Positions 8,853-16,163 of a DNA stretch of 64,000 nt are shown here, one piece after another. Under the pieces are notes generated by a model. It was not told where the DNA came from, did not search any database, and worked only from the letters and a program-made list of their open reading frames with translations. How positions within the stretch are numbered: position 1 is the first letter of the stretch; each line of letters begins with the position of its first letter. This stretch comes from Streptomyces rimosus subsp. rimosus (GTDB lineage: Bacteria; Actinomycetota; Actinomycetes; Streptomycetales; Streptomycetaceae), in contig NZ_JOCQ01000014.1 of NCBI RefSeq assembly GCF_000720725.1, forward strand, positions 1 through 64,000, given 5' to 3'. The position numbers and the translations under genes were made by a program.

Positions 8853-9526
8853 GTCTGCTCCGCGCGGCGGGCCGCCGCTTGCTCGTGCGCGGCGCGGGCC
8901 GCCGCGATCTGACGGGGCCGGTGGGCGCGTTCCTCCGAGCGGGGCGGGCCGCCGTCCACCCCTCGTATCCGGACCGCCGCCCCCTCGGTGACCGGGGGCC
9001 CGGCGTCGTAATCGGGGTACGCCGGGAACGGCACGGTCATCGCCACATCCAGGGAGGGCTTCAGCTCACCGCCCACCGCGGACCAGATGTCGGCGACGGA
9101 ACGGGCCTCCGGCTGGCTGCCGCCCACCGTCAGCGGCAGCGCCAGACCCAGGCGTCCGAGTGATTCCGGCAGGTCCTCGGCGGCGAGCAGTTCGTGCGGC
9201 AGCAGCGTGGCCAGCACCGCGGACAGCAGCCGGTGTTCGTCCTGCGGCGTCTTCGTCCAGGCCGTCACCAGGTAGGACAGCCGGAACCAGCGCGGCGGAC
9301 GGCGGCGGCGTACGACGATGTCCCGCTCGTCGCGCAGCGCCGTGCGCCCGCGCTGCCGCCGGGACACGTCCTCCCGGACGTCGTACAAGTAGGCGTTGAC
9401 CACGGGCGCGTTGCGCCGGGCCGCCCAGTCGCGGGTGGGCACCTCGAAGGACACGTCGATACCGGACCCGGCCAGTGCCCCGCCACCGATCAGGCCCTTG
9501 AGGACCTCGTCCGCCTCATGAATCAC
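8849..9526 (-). CDS. DUF4255 protein, eCIS tail-terminator/cap (Pvc16 type)
   Basis: The protein is 225 aa from a GTG start (MIHEADEVLKGLIGG). The DUF4255/Pvc16 N-terminal fold is recognisable in the segments IDVSFEVPTRDWAA, VVNAYLYDVREDV, PPRWFRLSYLVTAWT and LPHELLAAEDLP. In Pvc and Afp particles this protein caps the distal end of the tube and sheath. The C-terminal 40 residues are charged and variable. It is the first gene of the minus-strand pair with the AAA+ ATPase and lies downstream of a strong terminator-like hairpin that separates it from the regulator gene. Confidence 0.85.
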   Translation of the reverse strand: MIHEADEVLKGLIGGGALAGSGIDVSFEVPTRDWAARRNAPVVNAYLYDVREDVSRRQRGRTALRDERDIVVRRRRPPRWFRLSYLVTAWTKTPQDEHRLLSAVLATLLPHELLAAEDLPESLGRLGLALPLTVGGSQPEARSVADIWSAVGGELKPSLDVAMTVPFPAYPDYDAGPPVTEGAAVRIRGVDGGPPRSEERAHRPRQIAAARAAHEQAAARRAEQT

Positions 9527-9636
9527 TTACGCGCTCCCAGCTGCCGGCCGCCGCCCCGGCCGGATCCCGGCGTCGGCTCTGCACGGCCCTGCCGCCGATC
9601 GTGCTCCCCGCGCCGCTCGCCGCGCAGGCACATCGG

Positions 9637-9697
9637 GGACGGCGGCGGGGCAGGCCTCGTGCCCCGAGGGGCTTGCCGACCTGCCCCGCCGCCGTCC
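9637..9697 (-). terminator. Strong hairpin terminator after the LuxR-type gene
   Basis: Perfect 18-base inverted arms lie at 9637-9654 and 9680-9697, with a 25-base loop that itself contains a short CCTCG/CGAGG stem. The right arm ends 3 bases downstream of the regulator's stop codon on the minus strand. There is no U-tract, as is usual in Streptomyces. Confidence 0.8.
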
Positions 9698-9699
9698 GC

Positions 9700-10365
9700 T
9701 CAGATGTAGCCCTCACGGAGCGCGTACGCCACGGCGTGCGAGCGGTTGCGCAGGTGCAGGCGTGTGGTGAGGCCGTGCATGACGTTCTTGACGGTGCGTT
9801 CGGAGTACGACAGCTTGCCGGCGATCTCCGTGGTGTCGAGCCCCTCGGCCACCAGCCGTACGACGTCCACCTCGCGGGGCGTCAGGCCCAGGAAGGACGC
9901 CGGATGGTCGCCGCCGCCCCGGTGCAGGCGCCCCACCTGGCTGATCAGCCGCCCCAGCAGGTCGGCGGGCAGATCGCCGCCGCCCTCGGCCGCGGTCAGC
10001 ACCGCCTGCACCAGCCGGTGCGCGGTGGCCTCCCGACGCCAGACGATGGCCCCGGCGCCGCACTCGATGACGTCCAGCAGTTCGTTCTCCCGGATCGTGC
10101 CCACGACGAGCACCACCCGCGCGCCCTCGCTGCGCACGACCCGCCGCAGCCGGGCGAGCGCGGCCTCGTCGAGGACGTCCTCGACGAGCACGACCACGGA
10201 GGCGGACCCGGAATCCTCACAGAGGGCGACCTCCGGGTGGCGGCGCAGCTGACTGATGACCCCCTCGCGGCTGATCGGGTCGGGTGCGGTGACCGCCACC
10301 CGCACCCGGCTCACGGTGGGTACGGAAGCCATGACGGCCGGGACGGCCGGGTGCGTGCTGAGCAA
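9700..10365 (-). CDS. LuxR-family regulator with atypical receiver domain, next to eCIS genes
   Basis: The protein is about 221 aa from the TTG at 10365, which has a GAGGGGGA ribosome site; an internal ATG at 10332 is the alternative. Residues about 15-125 look like a response-regulator receiver (VRVAVTAPDPISREGVISQL), but the usual phospho-acceptor motif (LLDxxxP) is replaced by VVVLVEDVLDEA and the conserved lysine region reads AIVWRREA. Phosphorylation is therefore doubtful. Residues about 155-215 are a LuxR-type helix-turn-helix (LTPREVDVVRLVAEGLDTTE, KLSYSERTVKNVMHGLTTRL). It would bind DNA and probably controls the adjacent injection-system operon, from which it is separated by a hairpin terminator. 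Confidence 0.82.
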   Translation of the reverse strand: MLSTHPAVPAVMASVPTVSRVRVAVTAPDPISREGVISQLRRHPEVALCEDSGSASVVVLVEDVLDEAALARLRRVVRSEGARVVLVVGTIRENELLDVIECGAGAIVWRREATAHRLVQAVLTAAEGGGDLPADLLGRLISQVGRLHRGGGDHPASFLGLTPREVDVVRLVAEGLDTTEIAGKLSYSERTVKNVMHGLTTRLHLRNRSHAVAYALREGYI

Positions 10366-10688
10366 CGATTCCCCCTCGTTCTGTTCACCGGCGCCTCTCC
10401 GGCGGAGCCGTTCGGCGGCAGCGCCACCGGCAGGCGGCCGGCCATGACGCCGCTCGCGTAGCCGTACCCGTCCGGATCCGGTACGTGACTGCGGTGTCAA
10501 CCATGCCGCCGGGAAGGGAAATGCCGCGTCGGCGAGAACTACGTAGGCGGCGTCCTACGTAATGGAAAGACGCCTTCCCCCGGGCCGGGCACGGGCGACG
10601 ACGTGGCTGTACGCGCATATCCGACCCGGGCCCTGGCCCCGTACGGACGCCGGTGGGAACCTGCCGGGAGAGGCAGGAGGGGGCCGTC
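10366..10688. other. Divergent intergenic region between regulator and nitronate monooxygenase
   Basis: These 323 bases hold no convincing gene. They must contain the promoters of the LuxR-type gene (minus) and the nitronate monooxygenase operon (plus). The only clear structure is the inverted repeat at 10540-10561. Confidence 0.6.
10540..10561. promoter_or_regulatory. Inverted repeat TACGTAGG-N6-CCTACGTA
   Basis: Perfect 8-base arms (10540-10547 and 10554-10561) flank six bases. Each arm also contains the self-palindrome TACGTA. It lies 128 bases upstream of the nitronate monooxygenase start and is probably an operator for an unknown dimeric repressor. Confidence 0.45.
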
Positions 10689-11717
10689 ATGGGGGTGCTG
10701 TCCACCAGGTTCACCGAGAGGTTCGCCGTACCGTATCCCTTCGCCTGCGCCGGGATGGCGTTCGCGGGTGGGACCGCCGATCTGGCGGTCGCCGTCACCA
10801 CCGCGGGCGGCATCGGCGCGGTGGGGGCCGCGCTCATGCATCCGGACCACCTCCGGCAGTTCATCCACGAGATCCGCGGGAGCGTGCGGGACGCACCGTT
10901 CAACGTCAATCTGATCACGTACTTCGACAACGCCGAACACGTCCGCGTCTGCGTGGAGGAGCGGGTACCGGTCGTCTCGTACCACTGGGGCCACCCGCCG
11001 GCCGGGCAGATCGAACGGTTGCGCGCGGCCGGGGTGTCGGTGTGGGAACAGGTCGGCTCCGCCGACGCGGCCGAGCGGGCCGTGGCGGACGGGGTGGAGG
11101 TCGTCGTCGCCCAGGGCTGGGAGGCGGGCGGGCACAACTACGGCGGCCTGCCCACCATGGTCGGCGTTCCCGCCGTCGTGGACGCCGTGGGGGAGCGGGC
11201 GCTGGTCCTGGCCGCGGGCGGCATCACCGACGGACGCCAGGTGGCGGCGGCCCTGTGCCTGGGCGCCGACGGTGTGTGGGTGGGCACCCGGCTGCTCGCC
11301 TCGCCGCAGGCGCGGGTGCATCCCGAGCACCACCGGCGGCTGGTCGCCTCCCGAGGGGAGGACACGGTCCGTACGGCGGTGTTCGGCCCGGAATGGCCGG
11401 ACTTCAACCCGATGCGGGTGCAGCGCGACCGCGTGGTGTCCCAGTGGCACGACCGGCTGGACCAGGTGCCGGCCGACCGGCACGCCCTGGAGGAGATCGG
11501 CACCACGGTCTTCCAGGGTGAACGGGTGGTACTGCACAAGTTCAACGTGTTCCCGCCGGTGCCGGAAACGGAGGCCGACTGGGAGGAGATGCCCTGGCTC
11601 ATGGGGCAGGGCGTCGGCCTCGTACACAGTGTGCGGCCCGCCGGGGACATCGTCCGGGAGATGATGGACGAGGCCGGACGGGTGCTGAGCCGGTTCCGGA
11701 CCGGGGGCGCGCCATGA
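10689..11717 (+). CDS. Nitronate monooxygenase (2-nitropropane dioxygenase family)
   Basis: The protein is 342 aa, starting MGVLSTRFTERF at the ATG preceded by AGGAGG; an upstream in-frame start lacks a good ribosome site. It is an FMN-dependent TIM barrel. The N-terminal PYPFACAGMAFAGG segment, the GGIGAVGA phosphate-contact loop, the VVAQGWEAGGHNYG segment with the family's catalytic-type histidine, and ALVLAAGGITDGRQVAAALCLGADGVWVGTRLL near the C-terminus are typical. The enzyme oxidises alkyl nitronates, removing toxins such as propionate 3-nitronate. It overlaps the next SDR gene by four bases (ATGA), forming a two-gene operon. The C-terminal 80 residues extend beyond the minimal barrel. 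Confidence 0.85.
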   Translation: MGVLSTRFTERFAVPYPFACAGMAFAGGTADLAVAVTTAGGIGAVGAALMHPDHLRQFIHEIRGSVRDAPFNVNLITYFDNAEHVRVCVEERVPVVSYHWGHPPAGQIERLRAAGVSVWEQVGSADAAERAVADGVEVVVAQGWEAGGHNYGGLPTMVGVPAVVDAVGERALVLAAGGITDGRQVAAALCLGADGVWVGTRLLASPQARVHPEHHRRLVASRGEDTVRTAVFGPEWPDFNPMRVQRDRVVSQWHDRLDQVPADRHALEEIGTTVFQGERVVLHKFNVFPPVPETEADWEEMPWLMGQGVGLVHSVRPAGDIVREMMDEAGRVLSRFRTGGAP

Positions 11718-12427
11718 ACGCGCAGGACCAGAAGGTTGCCGTCATCACCGGTGCGTCGCAGGGCATCGGCGCCGCGCTGGTGGCCGCCTACCGCAAGCTC
11801 GGATACGGCGTGGTGGCCACTTCGCGCACCATCGTCGCGTCCCGGTCCCCGGACGTCATCGCCGTACGCGGCGACATCGCCGATCCCGCGACCGCCGAAC
11901 GGATCGTCGCCGCGGGCGTGCAGCGGTTCGGCCGTATCGACACCCTGGTCAACAACGCGGGCATCTTCCTCGCCAAGCCGTTCACCGACTGCACACCGGA
12001 GGAGTTCGCCTCGGTGATCGGCGTGAATGTGACCGGTTTCTTCCACCTCACCCGGTCGGTCGTCCGGCACATGCTCACCCGGGGCGGCGGTCACATCGTC
12101 ACCCTCACCTCCAGCCTGGTCGACAACGCGGACGCCCGCGTGCCCTCCGTACTCACCTCGCTGACCAAGGGCGGCCTGCAGTCCGCCACCAAGTCGCTGG
12201 CCATCGAGTACGCGACACGCGGCATCCGCGTCAACGCCGTCTCGCCGGGCGTCATCAAGACCCCGATGCACCGGGAGGAGGAGCACGCGGCCTTGAGCGG
12301 CCTGCTCCCGGTCGGCCGGCTGGGCGCGCCCGGCGACATCGTCGACGCGGTGCTGTACCTGGAGAACGCCGCCTTCGTCACCGGCGAGATCCTCCACGTC
12401 GACGGCGGCCAGAGCGCCGGGCGCTGA
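11714..12427 (+). CDS. Short-chain dehydrogenase/reductase lacking the usual catalytic tyrosine
   Basis: The protein is 237 aa with a Rossmann N-terminus (VAVITGASQGIGAAL), the NNAG motif (TLVNNAGIFL) and a catalytic-type serine region (TLTSSLVDNADARV). At the YxxxK position the sequence reads TSLTKGG, so the lysine is present but threonine replaces tyrosine. The C-terminal RLGAPGDIVDAVLYLENAAF and DGGQSAGR are standard for classical SDRs. It is translationally coupled to nitronate monooxygenase and may act on its products, but the missing tyrosine leaves the activity uncertain. Confidence 0.82.
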   Translation: MNAQDQKVAVITGASQGIGAALVAAYRKLGYGVVATSRTIVASRSPDVIAVRGDIADPATAERIVAAGVQRFGRIDTLVNNAGIFLAKPFTDCTPEEFASVIGVNVTGFFHLTRSVVRHMLTRGGGHIVTLTSSLVDNADARVPSVLTSLTKGGLQSATKSLAIEYATRGIRVNAVSPGVIKTPMHREEEHAALSGLLPVGRLGAPGDIVDAVLYLENAAFVTGEILHVDGGQSAGR

Positions 12428-12604
12428 CTCACGGTCAGGTGCCGCTGTCTCCGCGTCGGGACCGGTACCTCCAGGCGATGCAGGAGTGTCGCTCGTACGG
12501 GTGGCCGGGCGGGCGGAACCGCATGCCGCTCAGGGCACTCAGGCAAAGGCATCGGGAGAGAGACCGATGGCCCGAGCCCTGACCCCGCTCCCGGAGACGC
12601 ACTC

Positions 12605-13414
12605 ATGATCGTCACCATCGTGGTGGCCGCTGTTGCCCTGATCCTCGGGCTGATCGCCCACCATTTCCTGCGCCGCCACGACTCCGACGCCGACGACGAA
12701 GGCCTGTCGGTGCGGGACCTGATCAGCCCGGTACAGACCCTGACCGTACTGATCCTCGCCTTCGTCCTGGCCACCGCAGCCGGTTCCTACAACAGGGCCG
12801 AGGAAGCGGTGCACAACGAGGCCAACGCGGCCGACCACCTGGAGGAGACGGCGGAATTCCTCCCCAACGCCGCACAGCGCCGCCGGGTGCAGGCCGACGT
12901 CGTCTGCTACACCCGCGCGGTACGCCACTACGAATGGCCGACCATGGCCCACGGCGAAAGCTCCCCGGTGCCCAGCGTCTGGACCGCCGACCTGCGCGCC
13001 GCCTTCAAGGACATCGGCACGGACCAGGGCGCCTTCGGCATGCTCGTGGGGGCGGACGACACCCGCTCCAAGGCCCGTCAGGCACGTCTGACGGAGTCGA
13101 CCGCCGCGGTACCCGCGGCGATCTACTGGTTCATGCTCGTCCTGCTCTCCATCACCGTCATCTCCCTGTGCCTGTGCATCCCCAGACGCCGCAACCGGCC
13201 CCAGCTCGCCACCCTGGCCATGGCGACCGCCCTGCTCACCGCCACCCTGCTGCTCGTCCGCGACGCCGAATGCCCCTTCGGCGGAGCCATCTCCGTCAGC
13301 CCCACCGCCATCGCCGACGTCGAACACCAAGCCGCCCGCGATTTCCAGGCCGACGCCCCGGGCGTGGACCTGCCCTGCGACTCCCAAGGCCACAAGCAGA
13401 GCGGCAACGCTTGA
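12605..13414 (+). CDS. DUF4239-type membrane protein
   Basis: The protein is 269 aa with four likely membrane spans: residues 2-20 (IVTIVVAAVALILGLIAHHF), about 40-60 (VQTLTVLILAFVLATAAG), about 175-195 (IYWFMLVLLSITVISLCLCI) and about 200-218. The extracytoplasmic or cytosolic loop between spans 2 and 3 carries the NEANAADHLEETAEFLP helix typical of DUF4239, a bestrophin-like family of unknown function. GGAG precedes the ATG. There is a 177-base gap from the SDR gene, so it is probably transcribed separately. Confidence 0.75.
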   Translation: MIVTIVVAAVALILGLIAHHFLRRHDSDADDEGLSVRDLISPVQTLTVLILAFVLATAAGSYNRAEEAVHNEANAADHLEETAEFLPNAAQRRRVQADVVCYTRAVRHYEWPTMAHGESSPVPSVWTADLRAAFKDIGTDQGAFGMLVGADDTRSKARQARLTESTAAVPAAIYWFMLVLLSITVISLCLCIPRRRNRPQLATLAMATALLTATLLLVRDAECPFGGAISVSPTAIADVEHQAARDFQADAPGVDLPCDSQGHKQSGNA

Positions 13415-13515
13415 CGCTCCGAGCGCCGGCCAGGTGGAGGCGAGCATGTCGACTGCGGCGGGCGGCAGTACAAGCACGGGCTAAGGTGCCGGAAATCGTT
13501 GCCCGACAGGGGGAT

Positions 13516-14160
13516 ATGGTGAACGACCGGCGGCCATTGCTGTTCCTGGACATCGACGGGCCACTGCACCCGTACGCGACGCCGTCCGGCACGTGTCCCG
13601 AGGAATACCTCACCGTGGGCCTCCCGGCCGAGGCGCGCCGCCCCTCCGCTGCCGCGAGCCCGCGATCCTACATGCGACCGGAGACGGTGTGGCTCAACCC
13701 GGCCCACGGCCCCGCGCTGCTGTCCCTCGGGTTCGAGCTGTGCTGGGCCAGCGCCTGGATGGACGATGCGAACCGGTGGATCGGCCCCGTCCTCGGTCTT
13801 CCGCCGTTGCCTTTCGTCGACTTCGGTGAAGCCCTGATGCGCGAGCGGCCGGACGGAATTCACTGGAAGTCCGCTCCGCTCGTCGCCCATGCGGGCGGCC
13901 GGCCCTTCGCCTGGGTGGACGACGAGCAGACCGATGCGGACGACGCTCATATCACCGCCGCCCACCGGGCCGGGGCCTTGCTCCACCACGTGAATCCGCG
14001 CATCGGCCTACGGGACGAGGACTTCGCCGTTCTGGCCGGCTTCGCAGCCACGCTGCACGGCTCCGCCTCCTCGGCGCCGGATCCTCAGCCGGTGGTCAGG
14101 GCGCGGTCGAGCAGGGGGAGCAGCCGGTCCCAGTGGCGCTGCAGGGCGGAGGGGCTGTAG
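13516..14160 (+). CDS. HAD-like hydrolase domain protein
   Basis: The protein is 214 aa from the ATG at 13516 (CAGGGGGAT upstream). Motif I appears at the start as LLFLDIDGPLHPY, with the two aspartates of the HAD superfamily. The middle (FELCWASAWMDDANRWIGPV) and VDDEQTDADD near residue 140 are typical of the small actinobacterial HAD-domain proteins of unknown substrate. The last 25 codons overlap the 3' end of the convergent dienelactone hydrolase gene by 76 bases and read as low-quality basic sequence, so a functional C-terminus may end earlier. Confidence 0.7.
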   Translation: MVNDRRPLLFLDIDGPLHPYATPSGTCPEEYLTVGLPAEARRPSAAASPRSYMRPETVWLNPAHGPALLSLGFELCWASAWMDDANRWIGPVLGLPPLPFVDFGEALMRERPDGIHWKSAPLVAHAGGRPFAWVDDEQTDADDAHITAAHRAGALLHHVNPRIGLRDEDFAVLAGFAATLHGSASSAPDPQPVVRARSSRGSSRSQWRCRAEGL

Positions 14161-14834
14161 GCGGCGGTGTCGCTCATGGTGAAGCCGTGAACGGTGTCGG
14201 GGTAGATCTCCGTGGTGTAGTCGACACCCGCGGCATCCAGGGCCTGGTTGAGTTCGCTCAGGGCCTCGGGCGTCAAGTCGCCTTCGGCGAGGCCGATGTG
14301 GACCTGGGCCGTGAGCCGGGAGACCAGGCGGTGCGGGCTGTCGGGCGCGTCGGTGACCAGGAAGCCGGGGTGGAACCCGGCGACGGCGGCCACCTTCTCG
14401 GGGTGGGCCGTCGCGGCACGCATCGCCAGGGCGGCGCCCAAGCAGTAGCCGATCGTGCCGACCGGCCCGTCGCCGACCTCGGGCTGGGCACTGAGGAAAC
14501 CGAGGTAGGCGTCGGCGTCGCGCAGGACGAGGTCGGTGGTGAGCGCATCGACCAGCGGCTTCAGCTGGGCGAAGACCGCGGGCCGGTTCTCTTCCCCGAT
14601 GTAGTCGGGAAGATCGGTCACCGGTGCCGGGCCGTTGCGGTAGTAGAGATTGGGGACGAGTACGTAGTACCCGTGCTCGGCCAGTTCGCGGGCCTTGTTC
14701 TCCAGTTCGGGCCGCAGGCCGATGGCGTCCATGTACAGCAGCACCCCCGGGTGCCGCCCGCCGCGGTCGGGAAAGGCGGCGAAAGCGTCTGCGTGTCCGT
14801 CAGCGGTGGGAATCTGCAGCGTCTTGGTGGGCAA
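14085..14834 (-). CDS. Dienelactone hydrolase family protein
   Basis: The protein is 249 aa from the TTG at 14834, which has a GGAAGGAAG ribosome site; upstream sequence is not coding-like. It starts LPTKTLQIPTADGHADAFAA. The alpha/beta-hydrolase nucleophile elbow is GTIGYCLGAAL (Cys nucleophile, the GxCxG motif of dienelactone hydrolases), the acid lies in the GLAEGDLTPE region, and the histidine is in YPDTVHGFTM near residue 215. It hydrolyses lactones or related esters in the cytosol. Its promoter shares an operator with the divergent MarR gene, which probably represses it. Confidence 0.87.
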   Translation of the reverse strand: MPTKTLQIPTADGHADAFAAFPDRGGRHPGVLLYMDAIGLRPELENKARELAEHGYYVLVPNLYYRNGPAPVTDLPDYIGEENRPAVFAQLKPLVDALTTDLVLRDADAYLGFLSAQPEVGDGPVGTIGYCLGAALAMRAATAHPEKVAAVAGFHPGFLVTDAPDSPHRLVSRLTAQVHIGLAEGDLTPEALSELNQALDAAGVDYTTEIYPDTVHGFTMSDTAAYSPSALQRHWDRLLPLLDRALTTG

Positions 14835-14914
14835 GGTCTTCCTTCCTCGGGGCGGACTTCGCACTCGCGTGCCGCCCTGACGTCTCGGCCGTCTCGGCGC
14901 GAGTGAACGTACAT

Positions 14915-14931
14915 CGTTAGTCGGACTAACG
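14915..14931. promoter_or_regulatory. MarR-type operator palindrome
   Basis: CGTTAGTCGGACTAACG is a perfect 17-base palindrome around a central G. It lies 19 bases before the MarR gene and 80 bases before the dienelactone hydrolase start, in the divergent promoter. Size and position fit an autoregulatory MarR site. Confidence 0.78.
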
Positions 14932-14950
14932 CAATGAGTAGGATGACGCC

Positions 14951-15430
14951 ATGATCGGAGCCGAAGCAGCGGACCTGCCCGACGACGGCGCGCCCCGGAC
15001 GCCCGACAGGCTGCGCCGGCGCGCGAGCCGGCTGCTGTCACAGCTCACCGTGCGGTCGGACCGGCTGATCACCGAGGGACTGGCCGAGGCCGACGCCCGC
15101 AAGTGGCACTACGCGGTCCTCGCCTCGCTGCTCGAATACGGGCCGGGCAGCCAGGCGACGCTGAGCCGGCGCACCGGCATCTACTGCAGCGACATGGTCG
15201 GCGTACTCAACGAACTGACCGAGCGCGGCCTCGTCGAGCGGGCACCCGATCCGGCGGACCGGCGCCGCAACATCATCACGATCTCCGCCCGGGGCCGCAG
15301 CCGCCTGCACCGTCTCGACGCGGTCCTCGACGACCTCCACGACCTGTTGCTCGCCCCGCTGAGCCCCGCCGAACGCGACCAGTTCGTACAGTTGCTCACC
15401 CGCTTGCTGGACCACCACACCCGGGGCTGA
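14951..15430 (+). CDS. MarR-family transcriptional regulator
   Basis: The protein is 159 aa. The winged helix-turn-helix spans about residues 55-120 (SQATLSRRTGIYCSDMVGVL, LVERAPDPADRRRNIITIS, with the DxRxR wing). N- and C-terminal helices (LSQLTVRSDRLITEGLAEAD and LLAPLSPAERDQFVQLLTRL) form the dimer interface. It is divergent from dienelactone hydrolase with a perfect palindrome between them, so it likely represses both genes until a small phenolic or lactone ligand binds. Confidence 0.88.
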   Translation: MIGAEAADLPDDGAPRTPDRLRRRASRLLSQLTVRSDRLITEGLAEADARKWHYAVLASLLEYGPGSQATLSRRTGIYCSDMVGVLNELTERGLVERAPDPADRRRNIITISARGRSRLHRLDAVLDDLHDLLLAPLSPAERDQFVQLLTRLLDHHTRG

Positions 15431-15468
15431 CGCGGGGGTGGCAGGGGCGGGCCATCCGATCGGGAACA

Positions 15469-15490
15469 CGCGGCCACGATCGTGGCCGCG
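15469..15490. terminator. Bidirectional palindromic terminator
   Basis: A perfect 22-base palindrome with outer half CGCGGCCACGA lies between the convergent MarR (ends 15430) and TetR (ends 15506) genes. It can form a GC-rich hairpin on either strand. Confidence 0.65.
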
Positions 15491-15505
15491 GCCGTGACAC
15501 GCACC

Positions 15506-16093
15506 TTACTTACGTGGAGACGGGCAGGCGGCCTCCCAAGCCGCCTCGATCATCCGGAAGATCTCGTCCACCGCGGCCTCCGGATCGGCCGCCTCGCGGG
15601 CCAGTGCGTAGGCGTCGATGACGAACCTCGCGATCGTCCGGCCGGCCGTGGCGGTCGGCGCCAGGCCGGGGTCGGCGGTGATGGCCGTGGCCAGCGACTC
15701 CGCGTGGCGCAGCCGCATCGACTCCTCGTACTCCCGCAGGGCGCGTGATGCCTCGATCATGCGCCAGATCGGGGCGGCGCCGTCCGCCGTGCAGTGCCGC
15801 ACCAGGGCCTCGGTCTCGCGGCGCAGCGCGGGGATGAGCGGCTCGTCCGGCGCCCGGTCGGTGACCGCCCGCGTGAGGCGCTGCTCGAAGTCCGCGTCCT
15901 GCTCGAACACCAGGGCCTCTTTCGAGGCGAAGTGGGAGAAGAGCGTGGTGACGGCCACGTCGGCCTCGGCGGCCACGTCCCGGATGCCCACCGCGTCGTA
16001 CCCGCGCTCCAGGAAGAGCCGCAGCGCGGTGTCGGCGATCTTCTGGCGGGTCGCGGCCTTCTTGCGTTCGCGGCGTCCGGGCGGCTCGGTCAT
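15506..16093 (-). CDS. TetR-family transcriptional regulator
   Basis: The protein is 195 aa. The DNA-binding domain lies at about 12-60 (AATRQKIADTALRLFLERGY, VAVTTLFSHFASKEAL), and a ligand-binding helical domain follows. It is divergent from a quinone-oxidoreductase-like gene, and a perfect palindrome sits in the 70-base gap. A TAGCAT -10-like hexamer on the minus strand ends six bases before its ATG, which suggests a leaderless transcript. It probably represses itself and the oxidoreductase. Confidence 0.88.
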   Translation of the reverse strand: MTEPPGRRERKKAATRQKIADTALRLFLERGYDAVGIRDVAAEADVAVTTLFSHFASKEALVFEQDADFEQRLTRAVTDRAPDEPLIPALRRETEALVRHCTADGAAPIWRMIEASRALREYEESMRLRHAESLATAITADPGLAPTATAGRTIARFVIDAYALAREAADPEAAVDEIFRMIEAAWEAACPSPRK

Positions 16094-16134
16094 GCCCTGA
16101 TGCTAACAAATGCGAAAGCGGAACAGTTTCAAAA

Positions 16135-16149
16135 CACTAACCGTTAGTG
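16135..16149. promoter_or_regulatory. TetR-type operator palindrome overlapping the promoter
   Basis: CACTAACCGTTAGTG is a perfect 15-base palindrome around a central C. It abuts a TACGGT -10-like hexamer (16151-16156), which lies seven bases before the ATG at 16164. A repressor bound here would block RNA polymerase. Confidence 0.78.
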
Positions 16150-16163
16150 CTACGGTCGGCGGC

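Noticed and set aside
1..10365. Prophage
   Set aside because: No head, portal, terminase or integrase gene is visible; tube, sheath, AAA+ and DUF4255 together define an injection system.
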